23,142 nt of DNA from a virus. Under the pieces are notes generated by a model. The model was not told the origin of the DNA. It searched no databases and worked only from the letters and a program-made list of their open reading frames with translations. Positions 7,217-13,422 of this stretch are shown here, in pieces. Each line of letters begins with the position of its first letter. Within the stretch, counting starts at the first letter, position 1. The position numbers and the translations under genes are program-made. Location of the stretch: IMG/VR virus record IMGVR_UViG_3300032893_000277, positions 1 through 23,142 of that record. One strand, written 5' to 3'.

Positions 7217-7301
7217 ATCTGAAGTGATGTGAGTAGATATGTCATGAAATGAAGCGTATCGATCTGAAGAGAGTCGACGTGATGTGACCAGAATTGAACT
7301 G
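7217..7301 (+). repeat. pentanucleotide array block 1 (17 units)
   Basis: Seventeen consecutive 5-nt units in exact phase. By hand count, over all six blocks (86 units) the first base is A in 82, the fifth is G in 77 and the fourth is T in 54. Bases 2 and 3 vary freely. Examples here are ATCTG, AAGTG, ATGTG and ACGTG. The block starts with ATCTG, ends with AACTG and is followed by TTTTTG. The sequence is not a simple microsatellite, because neighbouring units differ. TGA occurs in every frame, so it is not coding. Confidence 0.9.
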
Positions 7302-7328
7302 TTTTTGTTTTAAGGGGTTAAAGTTTTT

Positions 7329-7393
7329 AACTGATTAGAGTCCAAATGAGATGACTCGATGTGAACCGAATTCAGTAGAGGTGAGCTGACTTG
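7329..7393 (+). repeat. pentanucleotide array block 2 (13 units)
   Basis: Thirteen units in exact 5-nt phase, from AACTG to ACTTG. Examples are AAATG, AGATG, ATGTG and AGGTG. It is separated from block 1 by a 27-nt linker made of a T run, GGGG and an A/T stretch. Three units lack one of the fixed bases at the end (AGTCC, AATTC) or in the fourth place, but the phase is kept. Confidence 0.9.
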
Positions 7394-7427
7394 CTTATAA
7401 TAACAAGGGACAAAGAATTTTTAAAAT

Positions 7428-7497
7428 CGCTGAATTGATTCGATCTGATTTCAGACGAATTGACCACAAGTGAGCTGATTAGAAATGAATTGAAATG
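7428..7497 (+). repeat. pentanucleotide array block 3 (14 units)
   Basis: Fourteen units from CGCTG to AAATG, followed by a run of nine T and then the ribosome binding site of the next gene. A 34-nt linker with GGG and a T run separates it from block 2. Its last units (ATTAG, AAATG, AATTG, AAATG) resemble the end of block 6. Confidence 0.9.
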
Positions 7498-7522
7498 TTT
7501 TTTTTAAACAAAAGGATGATAA

Positions 7523-8167
7523 ATGTTAGCATTAGACAAAGTATACGTTAAAATTAAGGGTGTAACGCCGATGATCATACAAAACGGTCGTTGCGCTAAC
7601 CCTTTAGATCCATACGCTAAACGTATGAAATCTTTGACTTCCAAGAAAAACAAGACCGAAGATGACCTTTATCTCATCTTAGAAACCCAATGGGAAGCGT
7701 CCCTCTATTGGAATGATAAAATCGGCCTTTATATGCCATCCGAAAATATGAACGCGGCCTTCTATAAGGGGGCTAAGAAACACAAGCTTGGCAATAAATG
7801 CTCTGGCGTTATCTTTCCCGATCCTGTCGGATATCCCATTATTACCGACTTTCATAATGACATTGAACAGTTCCGACAAGACAAGAAAAATCGTTTCATT
7901 AAACCCGTTGTAGTTCAAAGGGCAAAAACGATCTCCTGCCGTCCCATATTCAATAACTGGAGTTTAAACTTTGATCTTGAGTTTGAGCGTGAGGTATGGG
8001 ATGTTAACGAAATAAAAACTATCTTACAAACAATGTCAAACCGTATCGGTTTGGGCGTTTGGACTCCAGGAAGCCCTAAGCCTGGGATACATGGTAAATT
8101 CATTATAGACTCAATTGTCTACGAAGATGGTAAGACAGGAGACAAAAAAGAAATTAGAGGTATGTAA
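7523..8167 (+). CDS. phage protein with RAMP-like glycine-rich loop, 214 aa, enclosed by the arrays
   Basis: AAAGGATGATAA precedes the ATG. The N-terminus is a beta strand pattern (KVYVKIKGVTPMIIQNGR), then a charged helix region. PSENMNAAFYKGAKK follows near residues 72-86. FIKPVVVQRAKTISCRPIF lies near 125-143, and SNRIGLGVWTPGSPKPGIHG at 172-191. Proteins with I-x-G-x-[ST]-P-M near the start and IGxGxWxP...GxxGxF near the end form a phage family I recognise only as uncharacterised. A beta-alpha-beta core with a glycine-rich loop recalls RAMP/Cas7-type RNA-binding folds; this is inference from pattern, not a proven homology. It overlaps the next gene (TAATG). As the product of the transcript carrying the arrays, it is the best candidate to bind them. 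Confidence 0.75.
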   Translation: MLALDKVYVKIKGVTPMIIQNGRCANPLDPYAKRMKSLTSKKNKTEDDLYLILETQWEASLYWNDKIGLYMPSENMNAAFYKGAKKHKLGNKCSGVIFPDPVGYPIITDFHNDIEQFRQDKKNRFIKPVVVQRAKTISCRPIFNNWSLNFDLEFEREVWDVNEIKTILQTMSNRIGLGVWTPGSPKPGIHGKFIIDSIVYEDGKTGDKKEIRGM

Positions 8168-8622
8168 TGTCTAAATCTTTAATTGAAACAATCGATAATA
8201 ATCCCATTGCAGTAGGAGCGTTTGAATACCTCTGGAAACAGGGTCTAATATACCCAGGAGCCATAATACCTGGCGAGGCCGTTGAGAAGGCTCTAGGTAT
8301 GGCGTATGAAGATAGCTGGGCGTTTCTAGGTAAATACATGGCTCTGCAAGTAAAGCTAAAGTCTGAGGGCTACTTTATAAACCAAAAGAAATTAACCCCA
8401 CCAAGTTTTAGGATCGCTAAGACCGAGGATATGGCTGAGATAGGGACTAAAAGAATCATGGAGGCGGTTTCGCATAACTACGAAACAGCTTACATCATGG
8501 CCGCTCACGACGTGTCAAAACTAAGCGATGAACAGCAAAAGAAGCATAGAAAAGTACAACAAAAGGCCGCGCAATCGGCTATAATGCAACAAAAAGTGTT
8601 GCTGGATGTCAGTTTTTTTTAA
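8167..8622 (+). CDS. hypothetical partner protein of the array operon, 151 aa
   Basis: Its ATG overlaps the stop of the upstream gene (TAATG), so the two are translated together. The protein is mostly alpha-helical. An N-terminal region (residues ~10-50: NPIAVGAFEYLWKQGLIYPG, then VEKALGMAYEDSWAFLGKYM) has the look of a winged-helix or replication-initiation-like domain. GYFINQKKLTPPSFRIAKTE follows (residues ~68-87), and a Gln/Lys-rich helical tail ends in VLLDVSFF. The C-terminal LDVSFF could be a peptide that docks on another protein, such as a clamp, which is speculative. The stop codon lies 2 nt before array block 4. I do not recognise the family. Confidence 0.7.
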   Translation: MSKSLIETIDNNPIAVGAFEYLWKQGLIYPGAIIPGEAVEKALGMAYEDSWAFLGKYMALQVKLKSEGYFINQKKLTPPSFRIAKTEDMAEIGTKRIMEAVSHNYETAYIMAAHDVSKLSDEQQKKHRKVQQKAAQSAIMQQKVLLDVSFF

Positions 8623-8624
8623 CT

Positions 8625-8684
8625 ATCTGAGGTCAGTAGAGGTGAGTCGAACACAATAGAGCTTAAATGAAGAGAACGGAGCTG
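8625..8684 (+). repeat. pentanucleotide array block 4 (12 units)
   Basis: Twelve units from ATCTG to AGCTG, beginning 2 nt after the stop of the second gene. Examples are AGGTG, AGTCG, AAATG and AAGAG. It is followed by CTTTTT. It is the shortest and least regular block, with AACAC and AGCTT as weak units. Confidence 0.88.
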
Positions 8685-8692
8685 CTTTTTAG

Positions 8693-8772
8693 AGTTGAAT
8701 AGAGTAGAACCAAGTTGATACGACCTGAGAAGACCACAGATGAATAGAATTGATTTGAATAGAATTGAACTG
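8693..8772 (+). repeat. pentanucleotide array block 5 (16 units)
   Basis: Sixteen units from AGTTG to AACTG, then CTTTTCTTTTT and a G run. AATAG and AATTG recur several times towards the end. The linker to block 4 is only 8 nt (CTTTTTAG), much shorter than the other linkers. Confidence 0.9.
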
Positions 8773-8798
8773 CTTTTCTTTTTGGGGGTAGAATTTTA

Positions 8799-8868
8799 AT
8801 CTGAGATGAGATGAGGTGAGGTGACTCGAATTGTTTTGAGGTGAGGTGATTAGAAATGAATGGAACTG
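8799..8868 (+). repeat. pentanucleotide array block 6 (14 units)
   Basis: Fourteen units from ATCTG to AACTG. This is the most regular block, with AGATG twice in a row and AGGTG in two adjacent pairs. The end (ATTAG, AAATG, AATGG, AACTG, then CTTTT) resembles the end of block 3. The linker before it contains T runs, GGGGG and an A/T stretch. Confidence 0.92.
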
Positions 8869-8876
8869 CTTTTATT

Positions 8877-8905
8877 AAAAAAGCCCTTACTTACGGTTCA
8901 GGGCT
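8877..8905 (-). terminator. minus-strand terminator bounding the arrays
   Basis: The inverted repeat AGCCCT (8882-8887) and AGGGCT (8900-8905) has a 12-nt loop. Read on the minus strand, it is followed by six T (8882 down to 8877). On the plus strand no T run follows. It would stop transcription coming leftward from the tail genes before it produces antisense RNA across the arrays. Confidence 0.6.
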
Positions 8906-8997
8906 CCACAGTGATAGTGTTGCAATTGTATACTATTTATCTACCATTTGTGTTTTTTTTATGCAAATGATAAGTTGCTAACAGCAGGAGAATTACC

Positions 8998-9249
8998 ATG
9001 ATTAAGACCGTAGCGAAACGCCTTATCGTAAAAAAGATTGAGGAAGAAAAGAAAACCACGATTATTACAGTGACTAGCAATGAACCCTTTAAAGCTAGTG
9101 TAATCGCGCTAGGAAGCGACGTCGATGTTCAGGTTAGCGTTGGAGATGTAGTCATACTTCCTGCGCATACTGGAAGCAATCTGGAGATCGAAGGTGAGAA
9201 ATATCTCGCAGTCTACGAAGATCAGATTTTAGCGGTTATTGGAAAGTGA
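8998..9249 (+). CDS. GroES-like co-chaperonin, 83 aa
   Basis: A GCAGGAGAA ribosome binding site precedes the ATG. The C-terminal half is GroES-like: VSVGDVVILPAHTGSNLEIE at residues 47-66, then GEKYLAVYEDQILAVIGK (residues 66-83). Known GroES proteins end in the same way, with a VGDxVxF...G..v...G..YL...E.DILAVI pattern. The protein is shorter than bacterial GroES (~97 aa), mainly in the mobile-loop region, where KKTTIITVTSNEP replaces the usual Gly-rich loop. Phage GroES analogues such as T4 gp31 help the host GroEL fold the capsid protein. That role is likely but inferred. A weak TATACT lies upstream at 8929-8934. Confidence 0.75.
   Translation: MIKTVAKRLIVKKIEEEKKTTIITVTSNEPFKASVIALGSDVDVQVSVGDVVILPAHTGSNLEIEGEKYLAVYEDQILAVIGK
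9193..9249 (+). repeat. GroES 3' end, first copy of a 57-bp duplication
   Basis: The last 18 codons and stop of the GroES-like gene. A diverged second copy lies at 9468-9524. Both encode GEKYLAVYED, then a variable residue, then ILA.IGK. Differences are mainly at third codon positions. Confidence 0.85.
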
Positions 9250-9464
9250 AAAAAAGAATCAGCAAAGATACAATAGTGTTAAAAATAACAAACCCTACTT
9301 TAAAAAAAGGGTTTATGTCTTTCAATGGGAGACGTATATCTTTTATTCCTGCTAACACCTTTGTTTTGATAGATTTTTCTTCTAGATGCGGACATGAAGA
9401 AATATTAGGGAATTTAGTTGGATTATCTCCCTTTTTAGATATAAAAACTTATGTCAAACAATGA
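9246..9464 (+). CDS. hypothetical protein inserted between GroES copies, 72 aa
   Basis: A GTG start overlaps the stop of the GroES-like gene (GTGA). The ribosome binding site is weak (TTGGAAA). The protein is mostly beta with a basic N-terminus (KKRISKDTIVLKITNPTLKK), then GFMSFNGRRISFIPANTFVL and a less ordered end. No family is recognised. It lies exactly between the end of the GroES gene and a second copy of that end. It therefore looks like an insertion that brought or duplicated a 57-bp flank, or the diverged body of a second GroES-type gene. Confidence 0.45.
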   Translation: MKKRISKDTIVLKITNPTLKKGFMSFNGRRISFIPANTFVLIDFSSRCGHEEILGNLVGLSPFLDIKTYVKQ

Positions 9465-9467
9465 AAA

Positions 9468-9524
9468 GGTGAAAAATATCTCGCAGTTTATGAAGATCGG
9501 ATTTTAGCCATTATTGGGAAATAA
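9468..9524 (+). pseudogene. remnant of a GroES-like 3' end
   Basis: The frame reads GEKYLAVYEDRILAIIGK and a stop, 16-17 of 18 residues matching the real GroES end at 9193-9249. There is no start codon or upstream part, so it is not a working gene by itself. It marks the right edge of the insertion or duplication that added the 72-aa gene. Confidence 0.8.
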
Positions 9525-9528
9525 ATTC

Positions 9529-9610
9529 GGGAGAATACTCAAGTAGCAACGAGGATGGGCTGTAAACTCATTGGCTTTTGCCTTCGTAGGTGCAATTCCT
9601 TCTTCTCCCA
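9529..9610 (+). tRNA. tRNA-Tyr (anticodon GUA)
   Basis: The acceptor arm GGGAGAA (9529-9535) pairs fully with TTCTCCC (9603-9609), with A as the discriminator base. The anticodon loop CTGTAAA sits between ATGGG and CTCAT. A long variable arm (TGGCTTTTGCC) makes it a class II tRNA, as bacterial tRNA-Tyr is. The T arm contains TGCAATT. CCA is not encoded. Two bases separate it from tRNA-Thr. Confidence 0.88.
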
Positions 9611-9612
9611 TC

Positions 9613-9685
9613 GCTGGCATAGCTCAGTTGGTAGAGCGTTCGCCTTGTAAGCGAAAGTGCGTGAGTTCAAATCTTACTGCCAGCA
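9613..9685 (+). tRNA. tRNA-Thr (anticodon UGU)
   Basis: The acceptor arm GCTGGCA (9613-9619) pairs fully with TGCCAGC (9678-9684). The D arm is GCTCAGTTGGTAGAGC. The anticodon loop CTTGTAA lies between TTCGC and GCGAA. The T arm is GTGAG-TTCAAAT-CTTAC. CCA is not encoded. It ends 1 nt before the stop of a convergent tail gene. Confidence 0.93.
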
Positions 9686-9686
9686 A

Positions 9687-10172
9687 TTAATACTGGCTAA
9701 GCCATTCTAAAATCACGTATCCGCTCGTAATACTTGGAGGACTTCCTGCTCCTGCCGTAATAACAATATTCGTTCCATTTACCACGACATTCACTTGATT
9801 GTTCGCTGCACTTACGTCTACGTAAGGCAAAGGATAGTATACCGTTCCGTCAGTAAAAACGCCATAAATCCTAGTAAATGTCGTTACAGTTGCTAGATTA
9901 ATCCCATGCGCGATATTTCCCGCTGCTGTGAAAGGATAGACTTGTCTTAAAGTCTGTTGCCCTGTTGATGAACCAGATAAATACCATCTTTCACCTGTAG
10001 CTAGGGGAAAGTTGGTTGCAAATGTTCCGATTGTTCGAGAGTTAACCTTTGAAGCTATATCGATATATGAAATATCAATTTGATTTGACAAACCTCGTAT
10101 ATCATCATAAGGAAACTGTCTTTGCGCTTTAAGATAAGGAGAGCTTTGGAAACTATTTGTTGGTGTGCCCAT
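9687..10172 (-). CDS. virion structural protein, probably tail, 161 aa
   Basis: Last gene of the long minus-strand structural operon, 1 nt after the 893-aa gene. The sequence is beta-rich and low in charge, with ATGERWYLSGSSTGQQTLRQ in the middle and a C-terminal NQVNVVVNGTNIVITAGAGS that looks like fibre or decoration beta strands. A hydrophilic N-terminus (FQSSPYLKAQRQFPYDDIRG) might attach it to the tail. It could be a fibre adaptor or a minor tail protein; I do not know the family. Confidence 0.65.
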   Translation of the reverse strand: MGTPTNSFQSSPYLKAQRQFPYDDIRGLSNQIDISYIDIASKVNSRTIGTFATNFPLATGERWYLSGSSTGQQTLRQVYPFTAAGNIAHGINLATVTTFTRIYGVFTDGTVYYPLPYVDVSAANNQVNVVVNGTNIVITAGAGSPPSITSGYVILEWLSQY

Positions 10173-10173
10173 A

Positions 10174-12855
10174 CTACGCCAGGTGACTTGATTTATCTAC
10201 AGTCAAATGGATACCGTGAAGCGTTATTTCGCTAGTCGCGTAATCCAGATTATACATCTGAGCATCTCTTGCGCCTGGGGATGTTTCTTGCGAACTTAAA
10301 GTCAACCCAATTTGAACACTATCTCCTATTAAACTGGTATTAAATCTATGCCAGATTTGATACTGCGTTTCTGCTGTAGGCATCTGAAGATTCGTATTAA
10401 ATGGAGTAAGCCCTAAGTTTGTACTTTCAGGACAGGTATACATGACCTGAGAATATACTAGCGCATCATTTTTATCTGTGTTCCACACTGTATCTGGGTC
10501 TTGGCTTAAATTTACGTTAATCGTAACTTGTGCATTAAAAGTGTAATCCATGAGATATTTTTGCGCCGAAAGCCTTACCTGCCTTCCTTGATCCCAGTAA
10601 GGGTTAAACTGTTTAGTTTGCATCAATGGTTGTGAAAGTTTTGCGAATACTCCAAGACCGAGATATGTTCCTGATGGGAAAGGAAGGTCGATAATAAAGT
10701 TGTTTGCATCAACAACTTGAATAACTTTACCGATCAATCCATTAAGAGATGTCGCGGTTCCTATCATTCCAGTGATGTAAATAAAATCTCCGCTATAAGT
10801 ATTCGGATTGCTTTCCGTAACACAATGGTTATACGATGTGATTTGCGTTGCAGTTCCACTGTTTGCTGAAGCAATAGCATAAATAGAGCAAGATGGAGCC
10901 TCTCCAGTGCCTTCACCTTTAATAAGAACATAGCCCTGCGGTGTGCCGCCAACTATGTTAGGAAATTGAGCAGAGGAAACAGCAGTATTCCAAGGATCTA
11001 CCCATTCGTTCCACGAATTATATGGAAGCGTCGCCCATGTTTCGCTTTTAATATAACGAAATGTTCCTTGACTAGTGAAATTTTCGTAAAGAATCGCCCA
11101 AGTATTGTCTCTATAATTAAACAGAAAAGTTTGAGTTGGGTATTTCCAAGGGCTATTATTTACAGGATATGTGAAATAAATCCATTCCCTATAGAAATCC
11201 CTAACAGAATTGACTCGTTGCGGCCCATTAAGAAGGTTTGAAATCTGAAACACGGAGTCAGGAATATCTAAATCAATCCTTTGGCTAGATTGCTGGTCAG
11301 TCATCGATATTCCATAAGCTCCAATGTCTATTGCGCCTTTATCAAGAGTAACCGCGGAAAAAGTGGAATCTGATGGAAGTTCGGAGTTGATGCTATAAAA
11401 TAAGAAGGGTTGAAGATCGTTGCTTGTATAGACAAATCTTGTCTTTCTTCCTCTTCCCCCTCCAAAGCCTATCAAGAGCACATCTTCGTTATTTGAAACC
11501 GTTATGATGGGTTCTGATATTCCAGCGGATAGATAGCCTCCTAACCCTGTCTGATCAACGTAATAAGCCCTAACATCGGCTGTTTGATTTGCTGGGACTG
11601 GAAGGGCATAATAAGGAGTTCCAGCCCAAGACCAGATAACTACGTCTTGAAGTGGAAGGATAGTTCCTGAGCTTGTCCCTATGGTTGGGTTAAGAAATAA
11701 TAGCCTATCTTTAAAAGGAATGATCAGCAATGCGCCTATCAGATACCATTTTTGTGTTGAGCTACCTTCGATTGAAACTGTCGCGGCAGTCAATGGGGGT
11801 GCAAAATTTACCCATCCTAGACCTGTGGTATTAGGAACACCCGAACCATTTGTAGGGTCTCCATCGTACCATTTAATCCCATCCTGCCCAGGAATTGTAT
11901 TAGTTAGCAGTTGAGCAATTCCTGTGCTAGAAACAGTTTGATTTCCCACAAAAGTTACCACATAATTTCCATTAGCTGCATCGGTACTTGTGCTAACTGT
12001 TCCAACTATTCCATTAATTGTAACTCCGCCTGCCGCCCATTCATTAAACCAAAGTTTGTCGCCATTAATAAGGTTTTTAAAATTGACCCCGCCAGACTTG
12101 AAGTTAAATGTTATATTTGCTGTTCCTGAACCAGATGTATAGGTTCCTGTTACGAAATTAAATCCTGTATTTCCATTTGTCGCCCATAAAGCACCAGAAT
12201 AATTTGTTGTCCAAAACTGTTGATAGTCTTGCCCTGACCATGTAAATGGAATTTGAGTTCCTTTGTAAAAAGTTACATTGTAAAAAAATGGAGTTCCGGT
12301 TTGATTAACTTGATAGGCATTAGTTGTATCAAAGGACATCATCAAGGGAAAAATGCTTTCGGTTGCACTCACAAAATCCCTTTGACCCTCTGAAACTTGC
12401 CCAGGAAAGTATGAGAAATTACCAGTAACAGTGTTATTCCCTCCGCCAGACGTTGTAAAAGCTCCAGTGGCGTAATTTATCGTCCCTGTTCCACCGCCCG
12501 TACCTTGAAGAGTTCCATCTTTATTGGCATCGGAATAAGTCTGGTCTGTAGCAACAACTAAAGATAAAGAACCAGGTACAATAGTCGCTGTTGTTCCCAA
12601 TGAATAAGTAGAGATTAAATTACCCGTTCCAGAAACAAGGGAAAAACCTAAAAGTTGCCATGGAGTTGGATTTGCAGACATAACTTCCTGAATCTGCATT
12701 TGTCCTAGAAGCTTAGTCCCTCTTTTGCGCTTAAGCCTTCCACGCCAACAATACATATTGAATAAATTAGGAAAAGATTCGTTGTCTATAGCAAATGGCA
12801 ATCTTGAAGTAATTTGACCTTTCGGAAAATTACCGATGTAGATTTGCTCAGGCAT
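10174..12855 (-). CDS. large virion structural (tail hub or tail-tube-like) protein, 893 aa
   Basis: The largest gene of the window. The N-terminus (IGNFPKGQITSRLPFAIDNE, then FPNLFNMYCWRGRLKRKRGT) reads like the start of podovirus tail or stabilisation proteins. Residues ~85-155 hold a domain with DGTLQGTGGGTGTINYATGA, which has a counterpart in the 406-aa neck-type protein. Residues ~245-310 and ~660-720 hold beta domains with a GD.i...G.....NG..G.V pattern, like the FCCH-type modules common in phage proteins. The middle (WSWAGTPYYALP; WIYFTYPV) is beta-rich and aromatic. It follows the tail-fibre gene directly. A tail hub, needle or receptor-contact role is inferred. Confidence 0.7.
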   Translation of the reverse strand: MPEQIYIGNFPKGQITSRLPFAIDNESFPNLFNMYCWRGRLKRKRGTKLLGQMQIQEVMSANPTPWQLLGFSLVSGTGNLISTYSLGTTATIVPGSLSLVVATDQTYSDANKDGTLQGTGGGTGTINYATGAFTTSGGGNNTVTGNFSYFPGQVSEGQRDFVSATESIFPLMMSFDTTNAYQVNQTGTPFFYNVTFYKGTQIPFTWSGQDYQQFWTTNYSGALWATNGNTGFNFVTGTYTSGSGTANITFNFKSGGVNFKNLINGDKLWFNEWAAGGVTINGIVGTVSTSTDAANGNYVVTFVGNQTVSSTGIAQLLTNTIPGQDGIKWYDGDPTNGSGVPNTTGLGWVNFAPPLTAATVSIEGSSTQKWYLIGALLIIPFKDRLLFLNPTIGTSSGTILPLQDVVIWSWAGTPYYALPVPANQTADVRAYYVDQTGLGGYLSAGISEPIITVSNNEDVLLIGFGGGRGRKTRFVYTSNDLQPFLFYSINSELPSDSTFSAVTLDKGAIDIGAYGISMTDQQSSQRIDLDIPDSVFQISNLLNGPQRVNSVRDFYREWIYFTYPVNNSPWKYPTQTFLFNYRDNTWAILYENFTSQGTFRYIKSETWATLPYNSWNEWVDPWNTAVSSAQFPNIVGGTPQGYVLIKGEGTGEAPSCSIYAIASANSGTATQITSYNHCVTESNPNTYSGDFIYITGMIGTATSLNGLIGKVIQVVDANNFIIDLPFPSGTYLGLGVFAKLSQPLMQTKQFNPYWDQGRQVRLSAQKYLMDYTFNAQVTINVNLSQDPDTVWNTDKNDALVYSQVMYTCPESTNLGLTPFNTNLQMPTAETQYQIWHRFNTSLIGDSVQIGLTLSSQETSPGARDAQMYNLDYATSEITLHGIHLTVDKSSHLA

Positions 12856-13422
12856 TTAATTACCTATAGCAAAATAGGTGATCGGTACTGCGCCGCCAGA
12901 TGTTCTGAATGTAAAACCTGTTTGACTAAAACCATTAATTCCAATGTTTTGAAGTGTGCTGGCTATATTGATTGTTACCTGAACATTAAAGCAGGCATTA
13001 GGAAATTGAGGAGTAAAAACACTATAAGTTGTGCCGTTTGAAGCCGCTGCAACAGTTCCCCATTTAAGAATAATCCCTCCAAACAGCAACACGCTTCCTT
13101 GCTGTTTAGAAACATAGTTAGATGAACATTGACCTGCAGTTCCAGCATTGTAAGCAAAGAATTGAGCTAATGAACCTGGAAGTGTGTTTCCAGCTCCATC
13201 AACTGTGTTAGTGAATATACGTGGAATTGCAACCGTCGTACCAGCAGTATAGGTGCTTGGGAATTGTACCCAATTGTGCATTCCGTAATTAGCGTTTGCA
13301 AAATCCACATGATCAACGTCTATTAAAGTTTGAATAGACGCAAAGTTTGTTTGCATCGGTGCTTGATCGTTTGTAGGTTTATCGTTTGCTGCTGGTTTTG
13401 TAGGATAATATGATATTCCCAT
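12856..13422 (-). CDS. tail fibre protein with gp53-like C-terminal domain, 188 aa
   Basis: The start at 13422 is chosen because its ATG overlaps the upstream stop (TAATG); a longer frame exists upstream but lies inside the neck gene. The N-terminus (MGISYYPTKPAANDKPTNDQ) is an extended attachment segment. The last ~90 residues (SVLLFGGIILKWG, then FPNACFNVQVTIN and GFSQTGFTFRTSGG, ending TYFAIGN) match the receptor-binding gp53-like fold of phage fibre tips. That fold is known for LKWG near its start, FPN in the middle and an AIG end. It probably forms trimers that bind the host surface. It is short for a fibre, as in podoviruses with stubby fibres. Confidence 0.8.
   Translation of the reverse strand: MGISYYPTKPAANDKPTNDQAPMQTNFASIQTLIDVDHVDFANANYGMHNWVQFPSTYTAGTTVAIPRIFTNTVDGAGNTLPGSLAQFFAYNAGTAGQCSSNYVSKQQGSVLLFGGIILKWGTVAAASNGTTYSVFTPQFPNACFNVQVTINIASTLQNIGINGFSQTGFTFRTSGGAVPITYFAIGN

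Noticed and set aside
7217-8868. The arrays as CRISPR repeats, iterons or a DnaA-trio replication origin
   Set aside because: There are no long identical repeats with spacers, as CRISPR or iterons need. The DnaA-trio has a 3-nt, not a 5-nt, period. There is no DnaA box cluster or AT-rich unwinding element of note beside them. An origin function cannot be excluded but nothing specific supports it.
7217-8868. The arrays as hidden coding sequence or a repeat protein
   Set aside because: Five is not a multiple of three, and TGA appears in all frames, so no long frame exists on the plus strand. The minus-strand frames are also short.
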